Part shown: in pieces, positions 36,591-48,169 of the stretch
Position numbering within the stretch: the stretch's first letter is position 1
Layout of the letters: every line of letters begins with the position of its first letter
Assembly (NCBI GenBank): GCA_037975125.1
Contig: CM075856.1
Location: forward strand, 5,429,106-5,493,105
Direction of reading: 5' to 3'
Source of the DNA: Latrodectus hesperus
Lineage: Eukaryota; Arthropoda; Arachnida; Araneae; Theridiidae
DNA length: 64,000 bases
Position numbers and translations under genes: made by a program
The notes under the pieces: generated by a model
Seen by the model: the letters and a program-made list of their open reading frames with translations, nothing else
What the model was told of the DNA's origin: nothing
Databases searched by the model: none

Positions 36591-38089
36591 AATTTGCAGA
36601 AAATGTCTATGTGGAAAAAGAACTAAATTGTAAAAAAATTATTAATAGTACTAAACTATTCTTACTTTTAGTTAGATATTTTTGAATGGTGTGCGTTTTC
36701 CAACCCAAATTATAAGAACATTTGATATCTAATAATAAAATCAGATAAAATCTCATATTGAAAATATTTATCACGAGTGATACATGGATTTAGAACTGAT
36801 TAAAATTAATTTCAATGACAGCATTCTGTCTTAAAAATATTATGATGTACATTAACAATTTATATTTTTGTGTTTATTTTTAAATGGTTATTTTCAGTAG
36901 ATTCCTGGATTTTCAAGGAAGGCCATATATTTTCACAAATTTTTATGTTTAATTACTAACACAACCTTTTCACCAAATAGAAATGTAAATACATTTAGAT
37001 AACCTATTTCTTAAAGCATGGTTATTATTTTCATATTGACTAAAATCGAAAATTTCATTACAAGTTTATTTAACAGCAAAACTAAGAGCAAGAAGGAAGC
37101 ATATAAACTCGTGAAAACTAAAAGTAAAAAAGATATGTGTAATTAGAAGTATTTATTCTAAGTTTCATGCACCTCAAAAAGAAGCTGCTTATCATAATTT
37201 CATGTGGAATCAAACTTATCATAACTTTGCCTTCAATAAAGAATTGAATTTTTAACGGAATAATTTTGCCTTCACTTAAGACTTTTCTTAAGGAAAGGCT
37301 ACTCTTAACAAAAGCTTTTGTTACTTCATTGTTTCATAAGCTTCATAAGTTCATAATATCATGCTTAAGCTTCATAATTTTTGTTACATCATGGACTTCA
37401 ATGTTGCATGGAATGGCTTTGATTTTAAAACTTATATTATTTATTAACTTATATTATTTATTAAACTTATATTATATATTTTAAAACTTATATTATTGTG
37501 TGAGCCAACCATAAAATCAGGTGGAAAATATGATCTGGCAAGTGTCTCACTTCTTGGAAACTGCAAAATTCAGAATTCTTTTGAAAACATTATCCAGAGT
37601 TATTACTTAGTTCATTGCTGTTAAACTTTTCAAAGCAAGGCTTGCTGGCATGTGTTGAGCTCTTAAAACATATTGGTTACTGTACGCGCTCTCTACCAAA
37701 CTTCATATAATTTGATATAGAGGGCTTAGCGCAGAAATTATATAATCTAAGAGGTAAATATTCTTTGTTAAATGCAAAGTATTTCAGAGTCAGGATTCAC
37801 CGAAGCTGAGTTTTTGCTGTTGTTGCACCAGCATGCTTTACTGTACCTAGTCCTGAGTTGGGCTCTACCAGAGCCAAAGCTGAGTGGTAGCACCAATTTA
37901 TTTTAGAAGAGAGAGTGGCAAGTTGAATTCTAGATACTATTAAACAACTGGAGATAAAGTCTGCCTTTCAACATCACTTCTATTTGATGTGGGAGCTGAA
38001 AAATTTCCGGTTATCCTTCCTTGTAATCTATGAGTGTGGCATCATGATCTATGAACATGATAGGATGTGGATGCATACTTCCGTGCACT
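36591..38089. other. Non-coding stretch, partly repeat-derived
   Basis: The first kilobase is AT-rich with a local series of TTATATTATTTATTAA-like repeats at 37,430-37,492. From about 37,815 a G+C-richer block contains GCTGTTGTTGCACCAGCATG, shared in inverted form with 31.1 kb, and GTTGGGCTCTACCAG twice (37,857 and 38,093). The block is therefore likely an old, internally repeated transposon fragment. No gene was seen. Confidence 0.45.
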
Positions 38090-38345
38090 TAGTTGGGCTC
38101 TACCAGTTAGATGGAAGCTTCCTGGAGAGAGTCTTCGTAGTTAGAAACAGGGACCAAGCCAAAGACTCCTAATTCTTGACCTGCCGTTCCCAGAGGTATG
38201 ATTTAGCTTAGAAGATATTGCAATAATGACATATTTAATTTCACCTTTAATGAACAAGATGAATCTTCGGTTAAGTTAGGATTCGAACTCACTACCTTCC
38301 GATAATGAGAACGACATCTTAGCCAACCAGGGGACCGCGGCTTTA
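38090..38345 (-). mobile_element. tRNA-derived SINE, family 4
   Basis: On the minus strand a tRNA-like head has box A in CCTGGTTGGCTAAGATGTCG and box B in GTGAGTTCGAATCC. It runs into a body that includes AAATCATACCTCTGGGAACG and CTTGGTCCCTGTTTCTAACT. The same head heads the chimeric element at 48.2-48.6 kb, and part of the body recurs at 47.5-47.6 kb. Confidence 0.72.
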
Positions 38346-38429
38346 GGATGTACAGATTAAAATATACATATTTTATTTACTTATTTTAATATCCACAGTT
38401 GTTAGATTATCCAATAAAAGTAAATATTT

Positions 38430-38790
38430 ATCCGCTTGTATGGTGGGACATGCACATCTGCGTTGCAACTCTGCTCTGCTGTGTTCTCGTTAGGCGCTAT
38501 TTCTCTCATGTGACTCATTACTGGAGAGTTTCAACGTCCCATTCAACACGAGCGATGATATTGCAAGTCGACAAGCCAAGATAACACAACTTAAAGATCC
38601 CGCATTACCAATAAACTTCAGGTATGAGGCGCTTGCTGTGTTACTTCCGTAGAGCTAGTCATGAATAATATATAACGCTCGAGACAGCTACAGTCATTTT
38701 ATAGCCAGGAACTATGCATTACGTGACGCATGTAAATTTGAATGTTTGCATACCTTCCTTGCATCTACCGCTATTTTCCACCATTATACG
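38430..38790. promoter_or_regulatory. G+C-richer patch with promoter-like features (speculative)
   Basis: This block is clearly richer in G+C and CpG than its surroundings. It contains an AP-1-like TGACTCA (38,510-38,516), a TATATAA (38,669-38,675) followed by CAGTCATT (38,691) and a TACGTGACGCATG segment. A possible donor CAG|GTATGA occurs at 38,621/38,622. These are individually common motifs. It lies upstream, on the same strand, of the exon array at 43-45 kb, which is why I note it. An unidentified transposon fragment is equally possible. Confidence 0.15.
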
Positions 38791-41589
38791 CAATGCTTTG
38801 TTTTCTTTTTAACTAGTGTGATTTTGGAAAGTCAGATAGCTTTGTTGAATTTCGAAAATATTAATTTATAATTATAGAATACGTTAATTTTTATAGTGTT
38901 ATAAACTGTATTTATAAGGAAGAATGCACAAATATTTATACATTATCAAATATATTAAATAAGGAATTATTAATTTGTTGGAAATCAGATCTATTATTGA
39001 AAAACAAATCAACAAATAGAATTAGTATTAAGACGTAATTTTGAAAAAAATAAACGGATATTTATAGTAAAAACAAATTACTTTTATTAATAAAGGATTT
39101 ATGAATGTTTCTTATGATTATGTAAGTGAAAAATATTAAGTTACAAAACGAAGTAATAATTTTAAAAAATCATATAAGCAGAGCAATTTATGAAAATTTT
39201 CAGATGAAAAATAGTTAAGCTATATAACAGCTTGCAATGGACTTCACATCGATTGCAAAACATTTTCATAAAAATTACTATTCATCCAACTTTACAATAC
39301 AATAAATTCAAGAATTAAACTATGAAGATGTTTATGCAGAGATAATGTGAAAGTATTAATATTTAATGTGAAAGTAGTTTGTGTGTGTGAATAATTTGAG
39401 GTTTTATCACAAAATGCAATTTGTTAGCGTGTTTTGTTGAAAGATTTTGTAAGACTAATTTTTAAATTTTAACTCTTGCAAATACAATGTCTTATTTAGG
39501 AGTTTTTAAACTTCAAATTATCTAATGAAATATTTTATTGATTTACTGTAAGCTGATGAATAATTTACATAATTTACGCATGTTGCGTTATTTATATTGA
39601 TATTTTCTGGAGATACGACTGATTATAACTAGGCAGCTGCAAAATGTAGAACTTATTTAAGATCGCAATAAAGTTGGCTTTATAAATGTTTTTTGATGGA
39701 TAAAACAGAAGAAATTATTGCATGTATGAAAAAAATCAGTATATTTAAATAAGTAAATTTGTATAGTGTGGACTTGATGTCCTGAAAAGGAAATTTATAA
39801 AAATATAGGGACAATATAAGTTTAAGCAAAAAGTGTAATAAAATGCTTTTATCAAAACTTTAAAAAAGTGTTCAATAATAAATTACGCTTAGGAATTGGA
39901 GGATGGTGAAAAAATTCCTGAATTCCTCAGACGATAAAATTGATCGTAAAATGACTATGAAAATTAATTTATTAGGGTAAATCACAAGGGATGGAATTAT
40001 AATTTATGTAATAGTATATATCAAGCGTAAATTGATATATTGTGAAAGGAAAAATTCACTCACACTGTTTTAAAATCTTGTAATATCTACGTTTGACATT
40101 CAAATTTTTTACATCTTATAAAAACTATACAACAAACTGTTTCATATATGTTGATACAGATATATTTCTAATGGATTTCTTTTATGCAAGATAATGTAAT
40201 ATTATTTTCAAAAATTAGAAAGCTAGTTAAGAAAATTTAATTTTGGACTCATAAATTTTAAGTTAGTTAGATTTAAATAAATTGATAAATACTATGTCCT
40301 AGATTGGGATGCAGACTATGTCCTTAACATATATAGAATATTAAAATTGATTTTCTGGTGTGAAAAGTTTTAAAACTTAGTTTTTGGATTTGCAGTCGCT
40401 TTTGAATCATAGGAGTTTATTGATTAGTATTTATTAATCTGTTCTAATTAATAAATTAGATTTTCAGATTTTTTAAGAACTTGTGTGTGTGTGTTTTATA
40501 CTCTGAAGAAAACATGTTTTGAGGTCATACATGCATTTTTCGAGAAAAAAGAAACAAATCGAAGCTTATGTAAAAATAAAATTGTGATTTAAAAATTTTT
40601 CTACATTCATTTTCTTCATACCAAGCATGACGATATCTGACCATAGGCAAGTAATAAAAGTGTGATGGAATAAAAAATTATTATATAAAAATACTTCATC
40701 AGCACGTTTTTTCACCCCGAATATATAAAGAATTGAGCTGTGGTATCATTAAAAGTTTAAATTTAGTAAGGGTACATATTTAAAATAATCAGTAAAGAAA
40801 TGATAAGATTTGACGCTTGTTTGAACTTCCCTATCTTTAAGAAATATTGGAAAAGAAACAACGATGCCATTATCACTACAAATGGACTACTTTGAACATT
40901 ATTTGGCCTCCTTAAACTAAATTCTTATACTGGATCATTAAGTATTACTTACAAAGATCATGGTCCTGTAACAATGCTGGAACATGTAGGAACCAGAGGT
41001 CTATAATACAGAGAATGGTACTGGCGAGGTTTAATAATTACAAGAAATTGCTGGTAGAAATGGTTTTTGGTGTGCTTCTCTGGCACTGAAGGTATCAAAA
41101 TAAGGTTTTATGTTAGACAAATATTAATGAACTTTCTTATAGCTTGAGATAGTAGTATTATATGGTCATGCTCATTTTTCTGAACCTTCATTTCAGCAAG
41201 GAATTTGACGAACGTTCTTGATGATGATGTCATTGCATGATTTAAGTTCAAGTAACAAACATTGATCATCCAGATGATTATAAGTCGGTAACATACAATG
41301 TTCAGCAGTTGTTCTTTTATTTTCTTCTTAGCAAAGTAATCTCTCTAACACTCCAAAGACATGTTTTTGAATTGAAATAATCATGACTTTCCTCCTGAAG
41401 GCAAACTTATTGTAATTCGTACAAAATTTCATCCTTGCATGAAAAAATGACAACCGAATTCATGCTTGGGGATGGGAGGATTAATGAATCTAGTGAGCTT
41501 TGGGGCTATATAAAGGCAAGGTCGTGGAATTCTAGTGTGGAAGGAAATCTAGTAAAATGTGCTATTTCCTGTCAACACATGAGTTATTA
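38791..41589. other. AT-rich non-coding stretch, no gene seen
   Basis: Nothing recognised. A less AT-rich stretch at about 40,960-41,240 and an open frame at 41,435-41,656 that ends inside a SINE head have no motif. Confidence 0.5.
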
Positions 41590-41800
41590 TAAAAGTGAAG
41601 CTCCCCGTGATCTAATTGAAGCACATGGTTCCAAGTTCAATCCCATCCACAATTGAATAACGGGAAATAAATATTGCACATCTGCCTTCTGCATGCAAGT
41701 CCTTCGGTGTGGGTGGTAGGTGCTTGGTATTTTCTTGGTTTTCTTCCTTGCGACACGTGAAACTATTCCACTATTTATGGAATATCCTCCAGGGAGGTAA
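41590..41800 (+). mobile_element. tRNA-derived SINE, family 1 (well preserved body)
   Basis: A box-B-like GGTTCCAAGTTCAATCCC (about 41,627) is followed by ATTGAATAACGGGAAATAAA, GGTGCTTGGTATTTTCTTGG, TTTTCTTCCTTGCGACACGT and ATATCCTCCAGGGAGG. This is the clearest plus-strand version of the body used to recognise the other copies. Confidence 0.78.
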
Positions 41801-42419
41801 ATTGAAGGGATGAATGCTAAAATGCCTTAGAATGGCTTTCAGTTGTCAAGTTGTTCACTCTCCGTGGTGTCAAAACTATTATGAATGCTTAATGACCATG
41901 TTTTTCTGTGCATTTAACTATGTGTAGAAAGTAAATGTGAAGCCTTTTGATAGCTAGAAAATAGCTGACTTTAAGTGGCTTGCTTTTCTAAACTAGCATT
42001 TTTGAATTACAAAATCACCTTTTCTATGGATTTGATATTCATTGCGCTTGTTTATAATTTGTGTTCATTTTCACCTAAATTAGATTTTTCTTAAATTTCA
42101 TACAAAACCAAACGTTGATTTCAAAGTCAAAATATTCACGTGACTGTCACATTTACGCAAAAATGAAGCTTGAAACATCTATAGATTTTTAAAATAAAGT
42201 TTATTTCTTATCATATTGCCCTTTCTTAAATAAACTATTTTGTCACTATTTCTTTCTTTTTCGATGCAATAACCATTGTGTATTTTAAAATTCAAAATAT
42301 GCCACCTTTCTTCTCCTACGAAATGTTTTCTCGAAGCTGTTTTTTTATTCAAAAACTGTCTCTCGCATATGCATAGATACCTTCTGAGTGATCGCACAAT
42401 AGCTTTTGTTATAAGATAT
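41801..42419. other. AT-rich non-coding interval
   Basis: No gene recognised. The 72-residue minus-strand open frame at 42,179-42,397 has no motif. Confidence 0.5.
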
Positions 42420-42663
42420 GATGCCGCCCGCCTGTCTAGTGGTCAGAGTCCCTGACTACGGATAGGGAGGTCCTGGGTTCGAATCCCGGTTCGGGCTTGG
42501 ATGTACTTTCTCTTTCTATCCTGTCTTTGTCCTTGTCTTGTATGAATGAGGTGTGAATGGTTGCCTACCCTATAAACGGGTTCCTATGGCATGTGTGTAC
42601 TGAGGAAGTCGGACTCCACACCAAAATATGGTTCAGTTGAAAAAGTGAAGCAGTGAAAAGTGG

Positions 42664-42699
<36 letters not shown>
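42420..42699 (+). mobile_element. tRNA-derived SINE with (TC)n(AC)n tail (family 2)
   Basis: The tRNA-like head (about 42,424-42,497) has box A in TGTCTAGTGGTCAGAG and a consensus box B GGTTCGAATCC. Its 3' acceptor side TTCGGGC pairs only partly with GCCCGCC, and the anticodon arm has an enlarged loop, so it is not a working tRNA. The body includes GAGGTGTGAATGGTTGCCTA and GAAGTCGGACTCCACACC. The element ends in (TC)n(AC)n at 42,664-42,699. Its well-kept pol III boxes and intact tail make it the youngest-looking SINE in the window. Confidence 0.88.
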
Positions 42700-43197
42700 G
42701 GATATAGTTTAATATAGCATACCATGTTTTAATTGTTCATGATCTTGTAAATTCCTTCCAATAGGATTATGAAACTTAAGAAAAAACCAAAGACCGAATA
42801 TTATATATTGAAGTCACTTTAATTGTCATCACTTACTATCAGTGAATTACATAAAATAAATAAAAAAAATATTTTATATTAGTAACTGAATTTTTCAAAT
42901 AAACTAAAAAAAAACATTATTTGAAGTGACAATTATATAACAAAAGAACAGAGCGCCATTTTATGCTATTGAGAAAAATCTGGATATTAATTACGTAATC
43001 TCTCTTCATATGCTCTATATATAGATACATACATAAAAGAAAAATACTGTGCTCCTTTATAATACAAGAAATAAAAATCCGTATATCCCTTGAATTAAAT
43101 TTACATATAAATTACATATTCTTATTTTAAACAAGATATCACGCAATTCAATTAAGTTTTGGTTGATGATTCTTTTTTTTTTTTTACTGCTCCCCAG

Positions 43198-43324
43198 AAC
43201 TTGGCAATAGTTGAGCGGATGTGTTTGATCTGCGCACATCTCCAGGAAACATTTTCGCTTTTGGTTTCGACAAAGGAAGACTGGATCAAAGTTCCGGAGA
43301 GAGCTCCCATCCACAGCTTTCACG
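43198..43324 (+). other. Candidate spliced exon, array copy 1 (127 bp)
   Basis: It is bounded by a strong acceptor (a T-run then ACTGCTCCCCAG|AAC) and a strong donor (TTTCACG|GTGAGTTT). The segment is G+C-richer than its flanks. One frame is open throughout (NLAIVERMCLICAHLQETF at its start). The homologous frame is closed in copy 2 and the splice phases differ in copy 3, so interchangeable protein-coding exons are unlikely. It has a single ATG (43,219), which would make a short upstream ORF if this is a 5'-UTR exon. The owner gene is unknown; the receptor at 58.4 kb is the only candidate on this strand in the window. Confidence 0.55.
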
Positions 43325-43831
43325 GTGAGTTTCTTTCATTTGTTGCTACTAGTCCAATGAAAAATTAATTCCTTTTTGCAATATTTATTTAATGAAAAGG
43401 CTAAATTCGGAAACGGAAATATTGATTATGTCTCTTTAATGGTATTTTTTCAATATTTTATAACACAAGAAAATGAAGTCGTTATTTAAATCTATATATT
43501 GAAGTCATTTTAAATTTCAGCGCTTACTCTATCAGTGAATTATATAAAATAAATAAAATGTTCTGCATTTCATATTAGTTACTGAATCATTCAAATCAAT
43601 TAAGAAAACTTCATTTGAAGTGACAATTATATAATAAAAGACCGGAGCGACATTTTATGCTACTGAGAAAAATCTAGATATTAATTACGTAATTTCGCTT
43701 CATATGTTTTAGTTACATATATAAAAGAAAAATACCGCTGAATTTATGTATAAATTATTTAATTCTTATTTTAAGCATGGTATCCCTCAATTAAATTAAA
43801 TGTTTAGTTGGAAATCCTACTTTTCGTCCAG

Positions 43832-43973
43832 TCCCAAAAAATTTCGCAATAGTTTAGCTGGGGAGTGAGTTGTGCGCATCCCTTTGGAACATCCTCCAGT
43901 CTTGTTTCTGCAACCGTTGAAAGAAGACTGTCCGGATCAAAGTTCCGGAAAGCTCCCACCCACAGCTTTCGCG
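43832..43973 (+). other. Candidate spliced exon, array copy 2 (142 bp)
   Basis: Acceptor CTACTTTTCGTCCAG|TCCC and donor TTTCGCG|GTGAGTTT are both consensus. All three plus-strand frames contain stops and there is no ATG, so it cannot encode protein through its length. The 3' third (GGATCAAAGTTCCGGA … CACAGCTTTCGCG) is nearly the same as copy 1, while the 5' part has changed considerably. A non-coding (5'-UTR or long non-coding RNA) exon is the simplest reading. Confidence 0.55.
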
Positions 43974-44483
43974 GTGAGTTTCTTTTATTTGTTGATACAG
44001 TCTAATGAAAAATTAATTCCTTTTTGCAATATTTATTTCATGAAAAGGCTACATTCGGAAACGGAAATATTGATTATGTCTTTTTGATCGTATCTTTTCA
44101 AAATTTTATAACTCAGAAAAATTAAATCGTTATTTAATTCTATATATTGAAGTCAATTTAACTTTCGTCTCTTACTATCAGTGAATTACATAAAATAAAA
44201 ATAAAATGTTCTGTATTTTATATTATATTAACTGAATTTTTCAAATCAACTAAAAAAAAACTTCATTTGAAGTGACAATTATATAACTAAAGACCGGAGC
44301 GCCATTTTGTGCTACTGAGAAAAATCTAGATATTAATTACGTAATTTCGCTTCATATGTTTTAGTTACATATATAAAAGAAAAATACCGCTGAATATATA
44401 TATAAATTACTTAATTTTTATTTTAAACATGATATCTCTCAATTAAATAAAATTTTTAATTAAAAATCCTACTTTTCTTCCAG

Positions 44484-44622
44484 GCCTCCAAATCTTCGCA
44501 ACAGTTGAACGGGGGAGTGTTTCTGCGCATCTTTGGGGAACATCCACCAGTGAAGCTCCAGCTTCGGTCGGAAGAAGACTCCCTTCATTGAAGTTCTCCG
44601 AGAACCCATCGAAAGCTGCGCG
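44484..44622 (+). other. Candidate spliced exon, array copy 3 (139 bp)
   Basis: Acceptor CTACTTTTCTTCCAG|GCCT and donor GCTGCGCG|GTAAGTTT are both strong. It contains no ATG. One frame is open across it, in register with the open frame of copy 1, but the phases at its two ends do not match those of copy 1. It aligns with copy 2 from CTTCGCAACAGTTGAACGGG onward with many substitutions. Retention of acceptor and donor in all three copies while the interior changed argues for selection on splicing. Confidence 0.55.
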
Positions 44623-44940
44623 GTAAGTTTCTTTGATCTGTTTCTGCAGGTCCGATGAAAAATTAATATTGGTATTGAAATATTCTAAAAGGAGAAGGCT
44701 ACATTCAGAAACAAATATTGAATTTTTCCTTTTATTGGTATGATTTCAAAATTTTATAACGCAGAAACTGAATCGCGATTTAAAATTATATTTTGAAACT
44801 GTTTTAACTTTTCCTGTTTTCTATCAGAACAATAAATAAAAAAAAATGTAAAATTGTGTATATCTAATTCAACTTAAGGGTTTTTCAAATCAACTAAAGA
44901 AAAAGTTTGAACTAATTATCCAATAATATAATTACGTTTA

Positions 44941-45624
44941 AAAACTTAAGAAATACAATTTAATACTTAGAATTTAATAGTATAAAATTTGTGATTTATA
45001 ACTTAAAAATTACTTATAAAAATATTATTGAATACCAATAAATTCAGTCCATAATGCAAAGACAAAATATTTTTATCAGAATAATTTTAAGAATAAGAAA
45101 ATTTTCGTAATTGTTATGAGTCCATTTTGATGGACACAATAAACTATTACTCTTATTGTTTGTTTCTTATATGTCGGTTTTAAGTTATATAGAATTCTTT
45201 TTAAGTAAAATAACGAATAATAAATTCATTGAAATTTTTATTGTAATATTATTTTGTAGTTATTTATTTCTTATTAATAAACTACTAAAAGTAAATTAAG
45301 TAAGTATTAAAACACAACTGCACTATTATACCGAAGAAATTATATAAAAACATTTTATGATTATTTTATTATAAGTTAATTTTTCCTTACATTCATTTTA
45401 ATAAATTTCTACCTAAGCGGTTACATTTAAATTAGAATTTATTAAAATCAGTTGGTTTAAATGCATTACATTAAAATTTACAGTATAATAAAATATATGA
45501 CGAGAAATTTAAGATTGTTTTTTTCTTTTTATGTCTATAATATCAGAATTAAGATCATTTGCTAATTTACAGAGAAATATGTTTTAGTGATATGCTACTT
45601 TTTTATTTTTTATTTGCAATATAG

Positions 45625-45711
<87 letters not shown>

Positions 45712-47054
45712 AAAAATGTATACCTTTAAATTTTTGAGAAAAATTATTTATAATTTCGTTTTATTTCTTGCATAATGTGGTAATTTATTTAATAAGAAAA
45801 TTGTTATAGATGAAAAATTTTATATTCTTTTAAACACATATTTTAATAGTTTAATTAAAATAAAATGCATTCACACAGGTAACCGTTGTAAAATATTTTT
45901 GTGTACATATGATGTCTTTTCGACTAAGACGAATTTCAGTGAATTAAATTGTCGTCAGTTTATAGTGGGGGTGTACGAAGCTTGTCAAAGCATCAATATT
46001 GACATTGTATCTGGATGAGAGATTATAATAAGGGTCTTAATGGTGCAATTATAATTCGAGTCAAATTTTAAAGCTCCTCTTTGAGGGTATGAATTAAAAC
46101 ATAAGAGCAAAATATCAAATGTAAAATTACTAATAATTAACCATAGTTCTTTAAAAAAGATTTTAACCTGTAATTTTATTTTATACAATTAAATCATTAC
46201 TTTTCATTCAGAAATTTTATTTAGAAAAGGAAATATTAGGGCTTGAAGCTTTCAGACTTTTATAATTCATCAATTAATTTCTATAGTTGATGTAGGGTTA
46301 CAGATTGAGAAAACGAAGTATACAAATAAATATTTAGCATATGTGTTTAAGTATTTACTTAAATGAAATTAATATAAGTGGTTATGTTTGTAAAATAAAT
46401 TATGAGTTTTTGAAGTCAACATGAAATCAATTTATCTCAAAAACTATAATATAATTAAATATATTTAATATAAAATCATTTTATATACTTTAAGTGTTAA
46501 ATCAATCGGTTAATAATTTAATTTAGCAGCAATTTAAAGTATCATGCTTAGATAAAATAAATTTGAAGATAAGTAAAATACGGTTATCTGTTGATTATGT
46601 CCAATTAGCATATTATATATTTAACTAAATTAAACTCTACAAATGATTTATAGTTATTTAAAACTATATATAATTGCTTGAACCCAATTAAATACAGTAC
46701 CCTAAAAATGAGAATAGTTAATATCTCCCCACTTGAATCCCAAAGCTTATTTCTTTTATGATTGAAAATTCAGTTATTTATTACTTATTATCACTAATGC
46801 TTAAAACTGTAGTTAAATATAGAAATGCTTTCACAAAATTATCACACTCCGAGAAAGTGATGACAAGGAGTAAGATCCTTGGAAAAAACAAAAGCAAAAA
46901 AAATTTATTTACAATGAAATGTTTTCTCGGGATACATTTTTCTATTGGTTTGATTTCATAGGTTATTTTTAAGGAATTAGTTTAATTATTAAGAAGGAAT
47001 ATAATATGAAAATTAATTAGAGATTAAGAACGATTTGATACCACTTAGTTGGCA
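44941..47054. other. AT-rich non-coding stretch, no gene seen
   Basis: Contains the (TA)n tract listed separately. Open frames at 45.99-46.19 and 46.76-46.96 kb have no motif. Confidence 0.55.
45631..45708. repeat. (TA)n microsatellite, about 39 units
   Basis: Pure alternating tract between 45,631 and 45,708. Confidence 0.96.
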
Positions 47055-47275
47055 TGCTTTCGGCCAAAGGCATTTATGTAACCTTCGTAGATAGCGGGCC
47101 GTATTCAATTCGTATTCACGTTTTCACGCATCACAAGAAAATAGACGCAGAAAAGTCCCAAGCTCTCAATCAGACAGAAGTACTCGCAGAAAAAAAAATC
47201 TTATTTTCCGTTGTTCAACAGTAGCTGGGATTGATTTGAGATTTTTTGCTCAAAAGAGTGCTGTTTTGCTAAGGT
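47055..47275 (-). mobile_element. tRNA-derived SINE, family 1
   Basis: GGGCCGTATTCAATTCGTAT, CACGCATCACAAGAAAATAG and GCAGAAAAGTCCCAAGCTCT show the reversed body. TTCCGTTGTTCAACAGTAGC and a degraded box B (GGGATTGATTTGAGA) complete the element. Confidence 0.75.
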
Positions 47276-47499
47276 TTTTAAAATCATGGTGAGAGTTTAT
47301 AGCCACTTTAAGAAAAAAAAAACACTTTTATAATTTAAAGTTTAACTCTTAAGCTAATTTACAAAATATGTTGAAATAAGTAAAGCATTTTGTTATGAAG
47401 TTTAAGGAATTATTTATGAATTATTCTTCAAATGCGAAACTAGTAACCTCAAAAATAACAGTTGTTATTATATAAGGGCCGGTTACTAGGATTTCCATC

Positions 47500-47640
47500 T
47501 TTCAGCAGTACAACAGGTGGAAGAACCTTGTACATTAGAGCATCCAATGAGCGTAACCCAGAAAGTGATTCTTCGTAATTTAGAAGCAGGGACCAAGCAA
47601 GACATCCCCAAAGGTATCATTTCACATGGAGGACATTTAA
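47500..47640 (-). mobile_element. Fragment of SINE family 4 body
   Basis: TTCTTCGTAATTTAGAAGCA, GGGACCAAGCAAGACATCCC and AAGGTATCATTTCACATGG match the body of the 38.1-kb element (CTTCGTAGTTAGAAACAGGG, then ACCAAGCCAAAGACTCC). No tRNA-like head is visible beside it. Confidence 0.55.
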
Positions 47641-47945
47641 CGTGTTCCAGCCACCATTAACTAACATAGACAGACAGACAACGAGAAGAAGAGGCCATGT
47701 TCTATTCCTATTGGCTATCAGGTTGTGCTTCTACTTCAATCTAGAATGTCGGGCACCCTGCACGGAGTGCCAGGTGCCCGCTGGGAGCTGTAATCTGGGA
47801 GCGCCAGTCCTAAGAGGCTCTCCAGAACGCACGACACATTGTTTGAGAGACGAATGCTTTACAAAGGTGGGGCTTTCAAGCCTACAGTGATCTACGCAGT
47901 AGACCACTGTATCACAGTTCGGAATACAAATTTGAAGCAACAGAA
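47641..47945. other. G+C-rich unidentified patch
   Basis: About 300 bases with markedly higher G+C (for example CGGGCACCCTGCACGGAGTG) and open frames on both strands (82 and 69 residues), neither with an assignable motif. It directly follows a SINE-family-4 fragment and could be the rest of a larger transposon. No second copy is in the window. Confidence 0.35.
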
Positions 47946-48169
47946 TTAATAGGATAGGATCAAGTGAAACAGAAAAATAAATGTTAACAAGATCTAAATA
48001 AATTTAAGTAAGGATGGCTGAAATATTTACATATTTTACGAACAGAAACTGATTATAGTTAATGAAATTTAGAAGTTTATAGGAATAAAATGCAATTAGT
48101 TCTTTACATGTCTTGAAATTTTGATATGTACTAAGTACTAGTAATTTTGGAAATAGAAAAACTGGTGAT

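Larger units (their letters stand above)
42804..44940 (+). repeat. Tandem array: three units of ~650-690 bp plus a truncated fourth, each full unit with one exon-like segment
   Basis: Units begin with TATATTGAAGTCA at 42,804, 43,495 and 44,143, and a degraded fourth start (TATATTTTGAAACTG) is at about 44,787. Unit lengths are 691, 648 and about 644 bp. Shared blocks occur in the same order: TATCAGTGAATTA, TCATTTGAAGTGACAATTAT, GAGAAAAATCTAGATATTAA, TTACGTAATTTCGCTTCATA, the exon-like segment, then GATGAAAAATTAAT-like and GGCTACATTCGGAAACGG-like blocks. The fourth copy stops at about 44,940, before its exon. The array lies just downstream of the family-2 SINE and 14 kb upstream of the receptor gene on the same strand. 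Confidence 0.93.

Noticed and set aside
42424..42497. Functional tRNA gene
   Set aside because: Box A and box B are good, but the acceptor stem pairs only in part, the anticodon loop is enlarged, and a SINE body with a (TC)n(AC)n tail follows.
43198..44622. Mutually exclusive protein-coding exons
   Set aside because: Copy 2 has stops in all three plus-strand frames, and the open frames of copies 1 and 3 imply different splice phases. Non-coding exons fit better.
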